DNA from: Chitinophaga pinensis
GTDB taxonomy: Bacteria > Bacteroidota > Bacteroidia > Flavobacteriales_D > Crocinitomicaceae
NCBI GenBank assembly: GCA_943327315.2
Contig: CALPWQ020000021.1
Coordinates: forward strand, 1 to 32,814
Direction of reading: 5' to 3'
DNA: 32,814 nt
Part shown: piece by piece, positions 32,690 to 32,814 of the stretch
Position numbering within the stretch: position 1 is the stretch's first letter
Layout: each line of letters begins with the position of its first letter
Position numbers and translations under genes: made by a program
Notes under the pieces: generated by a model
What the model saw: only the letters and a program-made list of their open reading frames with translations
The model's database searches: none
Told to the model about the DNA's origin: nothing

Positions 32690-32814
32690 ATGAAAAACCA
32701 TGACAACTTTTATGTTTCAAAACGAAGTCGTCAAGGGGTGTATGTACTGATCTGCATTGCGTTGTTTATCGTTTTTGTTCCTCGCTTGTATGAATTGGTT
32801 TCTCCTTCACCCAA
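32690..32814 (+). CDS. N-terminal fragment of a membrane-anchored protein (possible ComEA-like helix-hairpin-helix protein)
   Basis: The visible 41 residues read MKNHDNFYVSKRSRQGVYV and then one membrane helix (LICIALFIVFVPRLY). An N-terminal 'F..SK..R.G' followed by a single anchor is the usual start of Bacteroidota ComEA/helix-hairpin-helix proteins, but the diagnostic part is outside the window. The preceding GAGGGGGAG may act as a ribosome-binding site. Confidence 0.5.
   Translation, partial: MKNHDNFYVSKRSRQGVYVLICIALFIVFVPRLYELVSPSP

Noticed and set aside
32592-32693. 33-residue open frame between the MetS-like gene and the final partial gene
   Set aside because: It has no recognisable feature and a composition like non-coding sequence; the ATGA overlap with the next gene alone is too little to support it.

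Overview
The window looks like chromosomal DNA from a free-living member of the Bacteroidota, most likely Flavobacteriales (a Crocinitomicaceae- or Cryomorphaceae-like lineage is a guess). Supporting signs are a type IX secretion C-terminal sorting domain, an OmpA/PD40 protein of the PorE type, the families DUF2851, PspC and DUF2279, weak Shine-Dalgarno signals, and TAnnTTTG-type -7 promoter elements. No rRNA, tRNA or CRISPR array was seen.

Region 1 (1-5156) is the accessory part and resembles an integron. On the minus strand, a tyrosine recombinase (5156-4023) is followed 16 bp later by a DinD/Bro-N protein (4006-3179). Next come a palindrome (3111-3156) and a lone GTTATGC core (3088-3094). 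After these lies a run of unrelated single genes, all on the same strand: a tiny membrane protein, a lipocalin, a CPBP protease, a frame-disrupted gene and an esterase. They are separated by attC-like hairpin sites at 2538-2671, 1865-1957 and 443-576. Each site has CATAAC/GTTATG ends and an internal stem; two are about 92% identical over 134 bp. The recombinase lacks the extra segment typical of IntI, and it points the same way as the cassettes. I regard this as the most interesting system in the window.

Region 2 (5157-10393) begins with 776 bp without genes, holding recombinase-upstream iterons and a tandem repeat. It then carries an oxidative-stress group (ahpC, an unusual CIPC thioredoxin, a small unknown gene and divergent oxyR), followed by waaA (Kdo transferase) and an outer-membrane protein gene.

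Region 3 (10571-18756) is a tight eight-gene operon making activated sugars. It encodes the four WbpA/B/E/D-type steps towards UDP-GlcNAc(3NAc)A, Ugd plus UDP-xylose synthase, a dTDP-glucose 4,6-dehydratase and a CpsB/YwqE-type phosphatase. It contains no glycosyltransferase or flippase.

Region 4 (18842-32814) is mostly core genome. It holds a membrane/YceI fusion, DUF2279, a LOG-family enzyme, a PASTA/T9SS/RluD operon, a PorE-like protein with a strong terminator, DUF2851-PspC, an RmlD-like reductase, a LeuT-type transporter with a downstream 47-residue single-TM protein, and the start of one more small membrane-anchored gene cut by the window edge.
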